The notes: a model not told the origin generated them from the sequence alone. Numbered from the stretch's first letter, positions 44,715-56,810 are shown. The stretch is 64,000 nucleotides of DNA from Ochromonas danica (GCA_015146655.1 VKHL01000125.1:21935-85934); one strand, 5' to 3'. Program-made: numbers and translations.

Positions 44715-46419
44715 TGTGCTTTGTGTGTGTGTGTGTGTGTGTGTATGTGTGTGTGTCTGTGTGTGTGTGTGTGTATGTGTGTGTGTGTGTGTATGTGTGT
44801 GTGTGCTTTGTGTGTGTGTGTGTATTTAATAATAGCTAAAGGAAGATCTATCTGGTATATTACAAATGGATGTCTATCTCTGGTTACAATATGGTTCAGG
44901 TATGAATTGTATATGTCAATTAGAAGTTCATCGACGTCCATTACATACTTCAACTTCAGCAATGAAAGTACGTGAACAAGCATTAGCAATGGAAAAACAT
45001 ATTAAACTAATATGGCATCCAAAATTACCATTTGAAATACATGCTGAACGATCAATCTTACAAGGTAAAGCATCCTTTGCTATACAAAATCTAACCATTA
45101 CAACAAAATTAGAAGATATGGAAAAAATGCAATTACCTGAAGCACGTATGTCATTAGTTGCTGATTTATCAATTGTAGGTATACCAGGTGTTAACTTATG
45201 GTGTACACAACGTCAACCACCTATGAATAATACAATCTATCGTTATCATAGATTAAATGTTTATGATTGGTTTGATGAACGTTTAGAACGTACAATGAAA
45301 AGTTTTACTTTATCAGAAGATGATGTTTTTACAATCTATCAAACTGTTTTTCAACGGATTATTAATGGACGTAATCGTAATACAATTCGTATAGAAGAAA
45401 TATTTTATTATTTAAATCATATTAATAATGAAGTTAGTCGTTGGGCAGTATTAGCAATTGAACCATTACATTCTAAAGAGGTTACCTTTTCAGAATATTT
45501 ACATTTTGTATGTTATTTTGTGATGTTAAGTGCTAAAGATTTAGGACGTTTTCTATTCCAACAAGCAGATACAGAACATAAACATTATTTAAGGTTAGTC
45601 TATAGTCTACTACTATACAGTACTATATGGTATACTGTACTATACTGTACTGTAGTGTATTACACAGTATATAGTTTACTGTATAGTATAGTATACACTA
45701 TACAGTGCTATACAGTATACAGTACTACTAGTAGTATAGTGTACTATACTGTACTATACTGTACTACACAGTATATAGTGTACTGTATAGTATAGTATAC
45801 ACTATGCAGTGCTAACAGTATACAGTGCTATACAGTACTTCATAGTGTATACAGTGCTATACAATACTATACTTTACTGTATACTAGTGTATACTGTGCT
45901 ATACAGTATACAGCACATCGTCTATGCAGTGTTACATCATCCTCTACTACTACATCTTGATGATCTTCTTTAACTTAACACTGACATGTTAATGTTTAAT
46001 GTTTGATGTTGACTATCTAATCTAATAGACGTGATGAGTTTTGTGCTCTTATGCAAATTCTTGCTACAGAAAGTCCTTTTAATGCACGGATTTGGGAAGT
46101 ACAATATGAAACATTCCATGGTAATTACCACTACCACAACAACAACAATTACTATTACTATTAACCTTTTGATTAACCATCATAACTAACACAACGATGA
46201 TGATGATGATTATGATGATGGTGTCTGTTAGATCATAAGCTACATCATCAATTTATTCGTAACTTCTTAGATTTCATGGCAAGTAATCCAGGTATTCTAT
46301 GGCAACCACAGAAGTTACAACATCGATTACAAGAAACTCATTTGGGTAAAGCTTATTGGAGTAAGAAGATGGAACAATATCGTGTAACACGTGCTGAACT
46401 TGGTATCAAACTAATGTAA
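40074..46419 (+). CDS. LRR - IQ-motif - EF-hand-like protein (5 exons)
   Basis: Five exons join in frame: 40074-44213, 44350-44526, 44836-45593, 46029-46120 and 46232-46419, giving about 1784 residues. A disordered Ser/Asn/Thr N-terminus is followed by AMN1-type cysteine-containing leucine-rich repeats (for example LKSLNISKCEGIDDLVLYAL, LQYLNLSYIPGITDKTL) interrupted by low-complexity inserts. The second half of exon 1 has at least six IQ motifs (CIQTHFRGYRIRKRF, IIQRYYRGYYCRLLLKR, IIQRVYRGYHGRLQWK, CRIQRIIRKWIAKK), which bind calmodulin-type light chains. The last exons hold EF-hand-like helices (FLFQQADTEHKHYLRRDEF). Such LRR-IQ proteins are common in flagellates and may act at the cilium or cytoskeleton; that role is inference. 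Without splicing the first exon would end at 44288. Confidence 0.8.
44623..44824. repeat. Long interrupted (TG)n array in intron 2 of the LRR-IQ gene
   Basis: About 200 bp of TG dinucleotides broken by TATG and CTTTG words, nearly filling the intron 44527-44835. All six frames look open because of it; these are not genes. Confidence 0.92.
45594..46028. repeat. Intron 3 packed with TATAC/GTATA and TACTGTA palindromes
   Basis: From 45600 to about 45915 the intron is made almost entirely of alternating words TATACTGTAC, TACAGTATA, CTATACAG and their complements, so that it can fold on itself at many scales. The rest of the intron is ordinary. Splice sites AG|GTTAGT and TAATAG|AC flank it. Confidence 0.85.
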
Positions 46420-46884
46420 TTCCATCTAAGATATTCTCATAGATGTCTAGGGTGAACTACTGTACTCCACTGTACTGTACTGTACTGTATTGTATTGTAT
46501 TGTATTGTATTGTATTGTAGATACATATACATATACTGTACACACTGCTGTATACTGCTGTATACTGCCGTATACGGTAAATATGGGTGGCTAAGCAGTT
46601 AGGGGTTTAGGATTTATAAGGATTTGGATTAGGGTTAGTCTATGGGGTTTAGGGTCAACTTATGGCTGACCACCAATGAAATGTAACTTTGCTCCGCTGT
46701 TTTTAAGAAGCATCATCATCATCATCATTTTTGTGTGTGTGTTAGTGTTAGTGGGATGTTAGTGTAGTGTTACTGTAGTGACTTCTCTATGTTAACAGAA
46801 TGACTCTGTAAGACTATAGCTATAGCTATAGCTATGTTAATCAGTATGTTAATTAATTAACTCTTTATCTATTTTCAACACACG

Positions 46885-46929
<45 letters not shown>

Positions 46930-47042
46930 ATGATAGATGATGATGATACCTTTCCTCTTTTCATCTTAACTAGTCTACTACTAGACAACAACTACCCTGT
47001 GCCACATGAAGAACAGATGTGAGCAATAGTGTCTAGATATTA
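46420..47042. other. Repeat-rich convergent intergenic region
   Basis: Between the LRR-IQ and PX-DEP stop codons. It contains TACTG then TATTG pentamer runs (46468-46517), degenerate telomere-like words (GTTAGGGG, TTAGGGTTAG, GGGTTTAGGG at 46598-46655), a TAGCTA run (46815-46832) and a CAT/ATC trinucleotide array (46886-46929). No gene is seen. Confidence 0.6.
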
Positions 47043-50000
47043 TCAAATACCTTCTTGACCTTTTGTAGAAGGTGACAGATCTCCTCCTTCATTATTAATA
47101 CGTAACTTGGAGAAGTCATCATCTAAGAAGGTTGCCATGACTAACAAAGCTTTGTCATCATCTGAATCAACTGTAGCTTGTATAGCAGAACGGAGATATT
47201 GTTCCAATCCAAGTCTACGATTATCATCTACAGTTGGTCCACGATAGAATGGTTTCACTCGACTCTTGGCAGGTAACTATACCACACCATACAATGTCAA
47301 TGCCAATGCCAATGAAAAACAAGGTTAGCGTAAGTGTATAGTGTAGTGTAAGTGCAGTATAGTGTATATGCATATAAAGTATGTTAGACAAGTGTAGTAT
47401 GTAGTGTATAGAGTATAGAGTAGTGTAAGTGTAGTGTATAATAGTGTATATATATAGTTAGATGAGTTAGACAAATGTAATGTATAGTGTAGTGTACATA
47501 TACAGTATGTTAGACAAGTTAGACAAGTGCAGTATATAGTATATAGTGCAGTGTGTAGTGTATATATACAGTATGTTAGTCAAGTTAGACAAGTGTAGTA
47601 TATAGTATATAGTGTAGTATGTAGTGTATATATACAGTATGTTAGACAAGTTAACTTACCCCAACATCTGCTTTAATTCCTTCTTTCAATAATTGTTTTT
47701 GAAGTTGTTCAAATTCACGATAACGTTTAGTAATTTGCCATGAATCACCTCCATGATTAATATCAATAATATATCGTACAATAGTACCACCTATAGCAGC
47801 TTTTTCAACATTTCCCACTAATCCACCAATATTACCACTATTGCCATTATTACCAGTATTGCCACCAATATTACCACTATTGCCACTATTACCAATATTG
47901 CCACTTTCCTTCCCACTCACTCCTTCTTCCACACTTTCATCACTTATCGTAGCCGTGGCAGTGTTAGTGATAGTAGCTTGATTAGATGGCATAATAATAA
48001 CACCTACCATACTACTTTCTCGACCTAGTCGACTAGTTGTTTCATTCTCTTCACATAGAATCATCTTGGGTATATTAATTGTAATAGTTGCACCAAAGAG
48101 TGACCAGGATCCAGCTGTACCTGATTTACCAGGGAAACGATAGACATAACCTGGTTGAATGATGAAACGACGAAAAGATGATGAGGTAGTGGTAAGATCT
48201 CCTCCTCCTCCACCACCACCACCACCTGAACCATTTCCTACCATTAAAGAGGATCGAACATCATCAACGGCTAGTTCACCATCTAGTCCTGCTACCCTTT
48301 CAATTTCTTCTACATCACCTTCATCACCTCCTCCTCCTTCTTTGTCTTCAAACCCATCACAAACAGTCATTAATAACTTACAATTAACTAATTCTTGTCC
48401 AATTGCACATGCTTCTATACGATCTCTTGCTATACCTACTACATCATTATCTGCTGCTATTGATCCAAAATTATTCTTCATTAACCAAACAACCACATCA
48501 TCACCTGAAATTACACCTTCAAATAGTCGACAACGTATAGCAATATCATGTGGTTTTAATCGTATTCTCATTTGCATAAAGAGTTTTCTCCATTTCTCAC
48601 GTCCAGAGGATTGCATTGAAGTCATTACATTATATTCTGCAGCTCCCATAAGAGATTGTTCACGACGATCATCATAGGATAATAAGGATGATGAAGGATG
48701 AAGATTGTCATCATGATGACGGAGATGTTGTTGTAGTTGTTGTTGCTGTTGTTGTTGTTCTATTATCATCATCTTAACAAGTGTATGTATAGATAAGAAG
48801 TCTTGTACTTGTGGTAATTGATATAATTTAGGTGTACGTAGAATTGATGACAAATACACTATTTACACAATCATTAGTCTATTAGAGGAAGCAAGTTAAG
48901 TTAAGAGCAGTTGGTAACTTACATGTAATAGATCGCATATCCATGTTAAGTTCAGCATTTGTGAGATTATGTGTTAATTCAATTTGTGCAGATTTTAATC
49001 TTGGACGACGTGGTGCATAATCTCCTTCTAAACTGACTAAAGCTGCATGTAGTCGTAATAGCTCACTTGCTGTATGCCATACTGTACTACGATGACTATT
49101 ATGACTCGTCCCTCCTACACTACTACCACCACCACTACCATTACCATTACCACTACTACCCATCATCATACCACGACGTGTAGTTACATCTCCTTGATCA
49201 AATCCATTAGTACTACTATTACCCACACCTGCAGTATTGTTGTTATTATTGTTGTTATTATTGTTGTTGTTGTTGTTGCCACTACTACTACCCATCATAA
49301 TACTATTACTGTCAGTTGGTAAATGCTGACCACGAAGAGTAACTTCAATTTCAAACTCTACCTCATTATCAACAGAAGTGGAAGCTACGGTACCACTACC
49401 ACTACCACTACCACTACCTTTCGACACCTCCGAGGTAGGAGAAGCAGTCATAAGACGACTAGCTAAGCTATCACCACCAAGAGCAAGAGCTGCAGAGCTA
49501 CTATCTCTCTCATCAGATTCTCTTCGTAGACTATAATGTCGATTACTGCGTATTCCCCAACGAGATACTACTACCTGCCAGACAGAAGCTCTTCGTTGTT
49601 CCCAAGCATCAGATGCTTCTATTCCTCCATTTCTACCCTTTGTTGAAGTAAACGAGACATTACTACCACTACCACTACCTTTTGGTTCAACCATAGGATT
49701 TAATGCATTGACTTTAGCACGATGTTGATCCATGACTTGTAATAAGGCTCGACTCATCGTGCTGGAGTTAGAAGACAGACTTGAACTTCTCTCTCCTAGC
49801 CCTCCTCCTCCTCCTCCTCCACCACCATCGGAAGAGTTAGTAAAGGATTCCTTTGGATGATATGTCTGTAAGGAGACATCATCTTCAAGGAAGGAAGAAG
49901 GCCTCATATCACTGTCATCGTCACTCTTGCGACCACTTAAACGATACCAGAAAGACCACCAACCAGACTCATGCTTTGAAGAGGAGCCATCAACACCTCC

Positions 50001-50990
50001 TCCTCCTCCTCCACCTTCTTCTTCCTCAGTTAATAAGGCAACATGACCATCTTTGAAATGGGAAGGACGACTCCATCGCCACCAATTATGATCTTCATAG
50101 ACCTTCATACTACGAACATTCCTATGACTTCCTCCTCCTCCTCCTCCTCCTCCACCACCACTAGCCCTAGTAGTAGCACTACCATTTACTAATCCAACTC
50201 GATCTAAATCATCGGTCATACCGTCTATTTCTCCTCCTCCTCCTTCACCTCCACTTCCAAATAATCGATCTAGTTTGAGTGCCTGCCAAGCTAAGGTCAT
50301 GATAGGAGGAGGTGGTAGAGTATTATTAACTACCGGGTTAGTAGAGTTAAACTCCCATGATTGTCTATAAAGTTCTTCTCGTAATTCATTTCTTCTCCAA
50401 AACACTTTCACTAGACTAACTATGAGAAGAAACAAAGAGCCAACGAAGCGACAACAAGCAAGAAGAACAACAGCTACTCCTTCCTCTTGTTGTAACCCAT
50501 CATCCTCCTCTTCCTCTTCATTAGAGGAGGATGATGATCGATGATAGAGAAGGATAACTTGTATCATAATCAAGAGATTCCATAGAAAGGATAAGATAAA
50601 GTAAATCCATAGAGAAACATGTGGCCAAATAATAATACGATAAGCTTCTATTTTGATTAAGACACCCATTAGAAGATAAAGAAGAACTTCTATAGAGAGG
50701 AAGAAGTAAGAAAGAATATTATTGTTTTGTTGTAAAAATAGACTAAATAGGAATGTTAAAATAGCCAAACAGATAGCTATTCCACTTAAAACAATTGCTT
50801 GAATTTTTAATAAAGGATCAATAAAATCAAATTCTATTAATTTAGCATATTGTTGTAGAAGATAAAGGAAATAGAAGAAGAAGAAAATATCAATAGGAAA
50901 GAGTAAAGAAGATAATAGAAAACATAATGAAGGTCCATGAGAGAAATCCCATAAATCTTCATGATAAGGACACCAACTAATTGCTGTCAT
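47043..50990 (-). CDS. Multi-pass membrane protein with PX - DEP - PX domains
   Basis: Three exons (48923-50990, 47660-48858, 47043-47276) join in frame to give about 1166 residues. The first about 210 residues hold six to seven hydrophobic segments with WDFSHGPSLCF near the start. A long Gly/Ser-rich linker with poly-Gly and poly-Asn tracts follows. A PX-like domain spans the exon 1/2 junction (EFEIEVTLRG...TASELLRLHAALVSLEGDY...QVQDFLSI). Exon 2 then has a DEP-like domain (RCRLFEGVISGDDVVVWLMKN...CAIGQELVNCKLL). A second PX domain runs from VRYIIDIN through WQITKRYREFEQLQKQL into exon 3 (RRLGLEQYLRSAIQ). PX domains bind phosphoinositides, so a role at endosomal or plasma membranes is likely. 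The first PX assignment is less certain than the second. Confidence 0.7.
47330..47650. repeat. Minisatellite in intron 2 of the PX-DEP gene
   Basis: Imperfect tandem units of roughly 75-80 bp built on CAGTATGTTAGACAAG followed by TAGTGTA/TATATA words, about four units. The intron (47277-47659) is mostly this array. Confidence 0.8.
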
Positions 50991-51504
50991 TTAGAGAGAG
51001 AGAGAGGGGTTTATTCTATGATTAGAATACAATGAGGGGTTTGATTAGACTAGAACAGAGAATCAATTGAGATTGAAGGAAAAGCAGGCAGGAAGGAAGA
51101 AAAGTCGTAGTGAATGCTCAATGAAACCATAAATTACTAGTTTTAACCACCACTCAGTTCCTCGATGCATCCAAAGCCAAAAGTCCATTAACTTAAGAGG
51201 ATAATTAACTTAAGAGGATAGTTAACTTAAGAGGATAGTTAACTTTAGAGGATAATTAGCTTAAGAGGACAGTGAACTTAAGAGGATAGTTAACTTAAGA
51301 GGTGTATCACTGCCAAGTGTGTGTGTTTCTCGCTGGTTTGATCAACCTCAACAACAATAACAATAACAACAATAAACAACAATTAACACATTTAAACTAA
51401 GCTCTCTTTGACTTGTGGTCTCTCTTTAGCTTGCTTTTACTGACTATAAGAGAAGATACCTATTGACCTCAATATTCATCTTATTAAATCATCATCATCA
51501 TAAT
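50991..51504. promoter_or_regulatory. Divergent intergenic region with a 17 bp tandem array
   Basis: Between the PX-DEP start and the Sec14-like start. 51188-51302 holds about seven copies of a unit close to TTAACTTAAGAGGATAG. A poly-purine GAGA run lies next to the PX-DEP ATG (50994-51006). A TATAAGAG word at 51445 is 60 bp before the + strand ATG. Confidence 0.55.
51188..51302. repeat. Tandem repeat, about 17 bp unit x 7
   Basis: Unit TTAACTTAAGAGGATAG with single-base variants (GATAATT, GACAGTG). Each unit contains the palindrome CTTAAG. Position 200-300 bp upstream of the Sec14-like gene. Confidence 0.9.
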
Positions 51505-53229
51505 ATGCAAAGCAACAGCAGCAGTAGCAGAAGAAGAAGATCTTGTCGTAGTACTAGTACTATTAGTATTAGTACTAGTGGTAGTAGTAGTGGTGGTATT
51601 AGTGTGGTTGTATTAAGAAGTTGTTTACTATCGTTACTTGTCTTGTCTATTCTGGCTAGTCAATCCTCTTCTATCGAAATCATTTCTTCTTCTTCTTCTT
51701 CTTCACGGGAAGATTCTCTGAGAAATCTCTCTGTCACAGGTCATCATCATCTTAACCACCATACAGTCAGACAACATCATCGTGATGAATACAGTGACAA
51801 TGACAATGACCTAATGATACAAGCGATCTCTCCTCTTCCTCCCTCTACATCTACTACATCTACTACATCTTCTCTTATGACTTCTCTTAATAAGACAATA
51901 AATCATGTTGTTGAGAGACTACGACAAAGACTATTTCATCTTCTTTCTTCTTTGAAGAAGATCTTCTTGACCTGTTGGGCATTTCCCAAAACAACAACAA
52001 CAACAACAACAACGACAGCTGATGATGATGGTCATGACAGTGATCATCGTCATCGTCAGTCCTCTGTAGTACCACCCAATGACTATTCCTCTGCTGACGT
52101 CTCTGACTCCTCCTCCTCCTCCTCCTCCTCTGCCACCACCACTGCTAACCTTCCACTCTCTGAGATCTCATGGGGTGGTAAGACCATTACCTCCTCAGAA
52201 CAACAAAGTCTAGTCGAACTCCGACAGCTTATCAAAGACTATCATAACATTCAATCTAAATGGTTAAAACAAGGTCCTCATGATATAGAATTACTTCGAT
52301 TTCTTAGAGCTCGACATGGTCATCTACAACAAACATGGAAGATGATAATTGCACATGATAAATGGCGTGTTAGTCAATTTGGTGCAGAATCATCTTGGAT
52401 TAAGACTGTCTATTATGGTAGTCCTTTAGAACAAGAGATCTTTTGGTTAGAGAAGAGTAATAAAGAAGAATGTGCTACAGTTGTGTTAAGGACACAATTA
52501 CATGATGGATTCTATTATAATGATGATCCTAAGATCTACACGGGGTAAGTGTATTCCTTCATTTTGCTTCATTTTGAGATAACATGTACAGTCCTCATCA
52601 TCATCTGCTACTACTACTACAACATGTATTATAGGAAGATAGTAGCTGCATTAGAAGAAGGACGAGAACGATTTGGTGTAGGAGTGCATAAACAAATTTG
52701 CATTTTATTAGATCGTGCTGGTACAGTCTATAAGAATGGTCATAAGAAAGTTGATAAACTAGATATGAGTGTTATCCCAGCATTAATTGAACTTGTTCGT
52801 CATCTTCATGGTGTCTTAATGGATAACTATCCTGAATTACTTCATAGTGCTTATATTGCACCTGCTTCATGGTTCTTCTCAATGTGTTACAAGGTAACTA
52901 GTCGTGTTATGAGTACACAACAACGAGAGAAGTTTCTTATGATTAAATCAGAAGAAGTGATCAGTAAGTTACATCCTCATATTCACCCTTCTCTTTTACC
53001 TGAACATTTAGGAGGATATAGTACTTCTTATACTTCTCTTGTATATATTGATTTCCATCCTGAGAAAAGTTTATATCCTATTGATAGTAAGAAAGTACAT
53101 AAGCATAAGAAAGATTTACAATACCCTATGAATGATAATGTTGAGACTATCAATAGTAGTAGTAGTAGTACTGGTGATGATGATACTACTACTAGCATGA
53201 ATAGCTCTCAACAACAGGAAGAGGAATGA
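51505..53229 (+). CDS. Sec14-like CRAL-TRIO lipid-binding protein
   Basis: Exons 51505-52544 and 52635-53229 join across a 90 bp intron (544 residues). The first in-frame ATG is 51505. Residues about 30-60 carry a basic cluster (RRRRSCR) and a hydrophobic segment (VVVLRSCLLSLLVLSILA), a probable signal anchor or targeting sequence. A low-complexity Ser/Thr/His region follows. The CRAL-TRIO N-terminal helices appear as LLRFLRARHGHLQQTWKMI, and the lipid-binding core crosses the exon junction (KIYTGKIVAALEEGRERFG), then ICILLDRAG, LVRHLHGVLMDNYPELLHSAYI, and the closing LLPEHLGGYSTSY. Sec14 proteins exchange phosphatidylinositol and other lipids between membranes; the ligand here is unknown. 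The tail is acidic and Ser/Gln-rich. Confidence 0.85.
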
Positions 53230-53343
53230 CAGAAGTGAGTGATGGTTAGTTTGGGTGGGGGAGCTTGGATGTCACTCCAGTAGAGCAACACTTTTCATAC
53301 TGTATGTTGTGACTTGGGTGACATGCATGGTTCTAATTGTGAT

Positions 53344-53376
<33 letters not shown>

Positions 53377-53737
53377 TGGTTGTTCAGTTATTTGTGTGTC
53401 ATGCCTATTAATGGATCAGACCACATGCTTTAAGAAAGAATAATAAAATAATAAAAGATAAAACTAGACTATAGCTTTCCAATAATGTGTTGCGACTTTA
53501 CATGAACACAACATTTCCCTCTTTCTCTAACTATTCGAGAATATTGATACTACCAAGAGCACAAAAGGAGAGTGTATTAACGTCTTTCTTATGACGATTA
53601 GGGCTCACAAGATAGACGACTGTATACACAAGCAGTAGAAGAAAATAGAGTGAGAGAAGAGAGTAGATAACAAGCATAAAGAGAAACTGCTGGTCGATAA
53701 AGACCAGATCCAATTCACTAGATAACCGTATCGTCCA
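53230..53737. other. Convergent intergenic region, 508 bp
   Basis: Between the Sec14-like and FtsH stop codons. A (GAT)n run lies at 53345-53372; AT-rich polyadenylation-like words (AATAAAATAATAAAA) at 53440-53455. No gene is seen. Confidence 0.45.
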
Positions 53738-56280
53738 TTAGGCGGTGGGGATGGGACCTAATCCACCGACATGAGAATCTTCTTCCTTTTCTTCCTTCTT
53801 CTCCTCATGTGCATGCTCTTCTTCCTTAGGCTTCTCTTCAGGCTTCCAACCAGCATTGATGTATTGCTCGTAGTCTTTGCCAGCAGAGAAAGGACGAGCA
53901 CCAATCACTTTAGCAATATCAGCATTGGTAATAGTCTCCTTATCCATCAACAACTCCGCAACACGACGCACATCCTCTTTCTTTCCTTCAATCAATTCTA
54001 ATGTGCGCTTGTATGCCTCGTCAATGATTTGACGAACTTCAGTATCCATAAGCTCAGCCGTGGCATTGCTGTACATCTTGTCATTCGGCCAACTACCTTC
54101 TTCACGTGGGAAAGCCACTTGTCCGATACGCTCATTCATACCATAGACTTGAACCATCTGATAAGCAATTTGTGTTACTCTACGCAAATCATCTGCAGCA
54201 CCAGTGGTAACACGACCAAAATTGACCTGTTCCGACGCACGACCAGCCAACGCCATACAGACCATATCCATGATCTGTTCTCGAGTACGCAAGAAAAGCT
54301 CCTTTGGTAAATATTGAGCAAATCCAAGAGCACCTGAGCTGCGAGGAACAATGGTAACTTTGAGAAGAGGATCAGCATATTCCAAGTGCCAACCAGCCAC
54401 AGCATGACCAGCTTCATGGTAAGCCACCACACGCTTCTCTTCGATAGACATCACTTTACGAGACTCTAATCCGCCAATAATACGATCAGTTGCTGCTTCA
54501 AAGTCAGTGATATCAATTTGTTCTTTGCTCTTTCTTGCCGCTTGAATGGCAGCTTCATTGCAGATGTTTGCAATATCAGCACCAACAAAGCCAGGAGTTA
54601 AGGCAGCCAGACGATTGGAGAACGTATCAGGTGGCGCGTTCAGCTTCAAATTCTTGAGATAGACATCAAAGATGGCCTTTCTGCCAGCGATGTCAGGCTT
54701 GTCAACTGTAATCTGACGATCAAAACGTCCTGGACGAGTTAACGCAGAGTCCAAAATATCGACACGATTGGTACCAGCCAATATAACAACATTCGTAGTA
54801 GCATCAAAACCATCCATCTCTACTAGGAGCTGATTAAGTGTGTTCTCGCGCTCGTCATTAGAGCCCGAAAGCCCACCTCGTCCTCTCTGACGACCAACTG
54901 CATCAATCTCATCAATAAAGATAATGCATGGTGCATTCTCACGTGCTTCTTTAAACAAGTCACGAACACGAGAAGGTCCGACACCAACGAACATCTCCAC
55001 GAAGTCTGAACCAGAGATAGAATAGAAAGGAACACTAGCCTCTCCAGCAGTTGCTTTGGCGAGAAGAGTCTTGCCAGTTCCGGGAGGACCACACAGTAAT
55101 GCGCCTTTTGGGATACGAGCACCAAGGTTGGTAAACCTTTGGGGTTCTTTCAAGAATTGCACAAACTCCATAATCTCTTTCTTGGCTTCATCACATCCTG
55201 CGACGTCAGCAAAAGTAGTCTTGACTTGCTCCTTGTTGATTTTCTTCGCATTAGATTTTCCCACACGGAAAATACCTCCAGGACCTCCAGAACCACCAAG
55301 GCCACCAGAAGATCCAAGTACATTCTTCATTGTGTACATCATCACGCCAATAAGCAATATCGTGGGCAAAAAGCGCATAATCTCCTGGGTCCATGATGTT
55401 TCCTGGACATAGACCACAGGAATAAAATCACGCGGTGCAATTCCTAAAGCACGTTGAGCCTCCTCCAACTTTCGCTCAAAGCTCTCAACAGTTCCAATCT
55501 GGAAATAGTAAGGAGCACTTAAAGAAACTGGGGCACCTACAGAAGGATAGCGACCAAACTTTTGTCCTGTAGCATCGCCCTCTCCATCAGTGGAAGGTGT
55601 AAGAAGAGTATCACTGGCCCAACCAAATTGAGTGTCAGTCTTTTGAGAAGGGTCAGTCAGAGGAGATGGTTTCTCGGGACTTTGGGACTGTGCACGAAGA
55701 ACCACACGTGCAACATTCTTGTTTGAGACGATTATACGATCCACTTGGCCAGTCTCCAAGAGCTGCTTCTGGAAATCTTGCCAGGTAATCTCTCTATAAC
55801 AATCAAGATAATCAGTTGTCAATAAAAACGCTTCAGTACAAGATCTGATAATGCAGCTAAACACAGTGATTACCTGCCAAAGTTGCCATCATTAAATAAG
55901 TATGAAGCAAGACCAAGACCGCCTATCATGAGAGCTATTTTTACCATGCTTTTCTCAGGATCAAAGGGGTCAGGCTTCTTTCCTCCCTTGTTGTTCTTAT
56001 TGGTGCTATCAGACTTCTTCGTCTCTTGTCCCCCTTCAGAGGCCTTATTAGTCTCTGTTTTCTCTGACGAGAAACCTTCCTTTTTGCCAGAAGAAGATGA
56101 GGAAGGTGAGTTGTTGTTCTTACGGAAGTAACGATCAAAGCCTTTGGGTACTTCATTGAGGAAAGCAGGACGCAATGCAGACCAGGTAAATGCTTGCGCT
56201 TGTAAGAGTTGATGTGTGGTCTGATGCTTTTGAAGAAATCTTCGAGCAGATTGACTAATTAATGCGTTCTTTCTTAGCAT
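53738..56280 (-). CDS. Mitochondrial m-AAA protease, FtsH/AFG3-like
   Basis: ATP-dependent zinc metalloprotease of the mitochondrial inner membrane, degrading misfolded membrane proteins. Exons 55874-56280 and 53738-55793 join across an 80 bp intron (820 residues); start is the ATG at 56280. The N-terminus ([18 protein letters not shown]) is a typical basic mitochondrial presequence. The segment [13 protein letters not shown] is characteristic of AFG3-type proteins. Two membrane segments lie at about 115-132 ([15 protein letters not shown]) and 278-290 ([16 protein letters not shown] in frame). The AAA domain has Walker A GPPGTGKT (371-378), Walker B IIFIDEID (426-433) and the second region of homology (about 476-495). 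The protease motif HEAGH is at 595-599. A Glu/Lys-rich C-terminus ends the chain. All catalytic residues are present. Confidence 0.95.
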
Positions 56281-56764
56281 ATTCAAGGAAGGAAGATTGA
56301 TTTGATAGTAAAACTTGTTGATATTTGGAAGAAATGGTCTTGGAATAAGAAATGAACAAAATTAAGCAGAAAAGATAATATCAAGAATATCAAGTAGCTA
56401 AGAAGAAGAAGAAGTAGTGTGAATCAAAGGTCTAAAAGGAGATGAAGGAGAAGCAAGAAGAAGATTGCCGTACAAGTAGTAGCAGTAACAGTGGTAGCAG
56501 TTCTTGTTGATGATGATGCTCTAAAGGCAAGCAAGCAGCAAGAAGGACTTCTTCCGAAGAGTTCTCCTTCCCTCACCCCTCACTCACTGCCCTGTGCTGC
56601 TGCTGCTGTGCTGCTGTGCTGTGTGTGTGTCAGTGTGTTTGCTGTATGACGGGCTGCGAGGACTTCTGGGACTGTTGGGTTGTGGACCACAACGCAGCGC
56701 TGAAGGAGCTGCGGCACTAAGAATCGGAATCTTCACCACGCAATAATAATTAGAGCCCCTTTTA

Positions 56765-56810
56765 ACTAAACGTTTTGCTCTAATAATAATTAGAGCAAAA
56801 CGTTTTTAGT
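56765..56810. repeat. Near-perfect palindrome
   Basis: Arms ACTAAACGTTTTGCTCTAAT and ATTAGAGCAAAACGTTT(TT)AGT around an AATA centre. A partial direct copy of AATAATTAGAGC precedes it at 56745-56756. Confidence 0.85.

Noticed and set aside
44583-44989. Several overlapping Cys-Val and Thr-His frames on both strands
   Set aside because: Produced by the (TG)n/(CA)n array inside an intron of the LRR-IQ gene.
46886-46929. CAT/ATC trinucleotide array considered as a regulatory repeat
   Set aside because: Simple microsatellite like many others here (for example 53345-53372); no spacer structure, so not a CRISPR array either.
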